Of a DNA stretch of 5,591 bases, positions 5,529 to 5,591 are shown in pieces; position 1 is the first letter of the stretch; each line of letters opens with the position of its first letter. Below the pieces are notes generated by a model that was not told the origin of the DNA, searched no databases, and saw nothing but the letters and a program-made list of their open reading frames with translations. The stretch comes from an uncultured Oscillospiraceae bacterium (GTDB taxonomy: Bacteria; Bacillota; Clostridia; Oscillospirales; Acutalibacteraceae). The DNA is taken from positions 1-5,591 of the forward strand of contig URDW01000132.1 in NCBI GenBank assembly GCA_900546735.1, written 5' to 3'. The position numbers and the translations under genes were made by a program.

Positions 5529-5591
5529 CAAAAAGGCGAGTTGGATTTTGTATTTTGCGAGGCGGTGCCGTACAGCGGTACTGCCCCCGAG
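5521..5591. mobile_element. Possible edge of an insertion sequence or other dispersed repeat
   Basis: The stretch opens with GAGGCTGTCAAAAAGG, which resembles terminal inverted repeats of several Firmicutes insertion sequences that begin GAGGCTGTC or similar. It continues without an evident gene into an imperfect hairpin around 5561-5588, whose core is GTAC (5570-5573) with GTAC (5578-5581). The window stops inside this structure, as a contig often does at a multicopy repeat. No transposase reading frame, target-site duplication or second end is visible, so this is a suspicion rather than an identification. Confidence 0.3.

Noticed and set aside
5499..5531. Minus-strand promoter TTGACA (5531-5526) with TATAAT (5504-5499)
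   Set aside because: Both hexamers are perfect, but the spacing is 21 bases, outside the working range, and the left-facing terminator at 5437-5464 would stop the transcript shortly afterwards.
46..5591. CRISPR array, tRNA, rRNA, toxin-antitoxin or defence genes
   Set aside because: No regularly spaced direct repeats, cloverleaf-like segments, rRNA-like stretches or recognisable defence or toxin domains were seen on either strand.

Overview
The window looks like one end of an assembled contig from a Gram-positive bacterium of the Firmicutes, most likely a gut-type Clostridia. This is inferred from three things: wall glycopolymer enzymes of the CDP-glycerol glycerophosphotransferase family, strong AGGAGG-type ribosome binding sites, and sigma-A-like promoters (often with a TGn extension) paired with short Rho-independent terminators. 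No rRNA, tRNA, CRISPR array or intact transposase gene is visible.

Layout. Bases 1-45 are not biological: they are an Illumina Nextera i5 adapter with its index and the Tn5 mosaic end. From 46 to about 1046 (minus strand) lies a glycerophosphotransferase gene missing its 3' end because the adapter interrupts it. A divergent intergenic region (about 1047-1246) carries one good promoter for each direction. A membrane acyltransferase-3 gene (1247-2362, plus) follows. It converges on a second, complete glycerophosphotransferase gene (2398-3654, minus), and the two share one bidirectional terminator at about 2365-2399. After a short gap with a promoter and a terminator comes a membrane-anchored metallophosphoesterase gene (3811-5364, minus) with its own near-consensus promoter. 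The last 200 bases (5390-5591) hold no gene; they contain a terminator pointing left, a set of nested and competing inverted repeats, and what looks like the edge of a repetitive or insertion element running off the window.

How the genes may work together. The two glycerophosphotransferases would add glycerol-phosphate (or a related polyol-phosphate) to a teichoic acid or capsule-like polymer on the inner face of the membrane. The acyltransferase could O-acylate the same or a neighbouring glycan. The metallophosphoesterase has its predicted catalytic domain outside the membrane and could act on a phosphodiester or phosphomonoester at the cell surface, but its substrate cannot be read from the sequence. 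Each gene appears to have its own promoter, so this is a cluster of single-gene units rather than one operon. The first three genes are clearly AT-richer than the metallophosphoesterase gene, which suits a laterally acquired or fast-evolving surface-polymer locus beside more typical host DNA.

I found no convincing novel system. The points most worth a second look are the adapter contamination, which adds a false protein tail, the palindromic region at the right edge, and the unassigned extracytoplasmic phosphoesterase.
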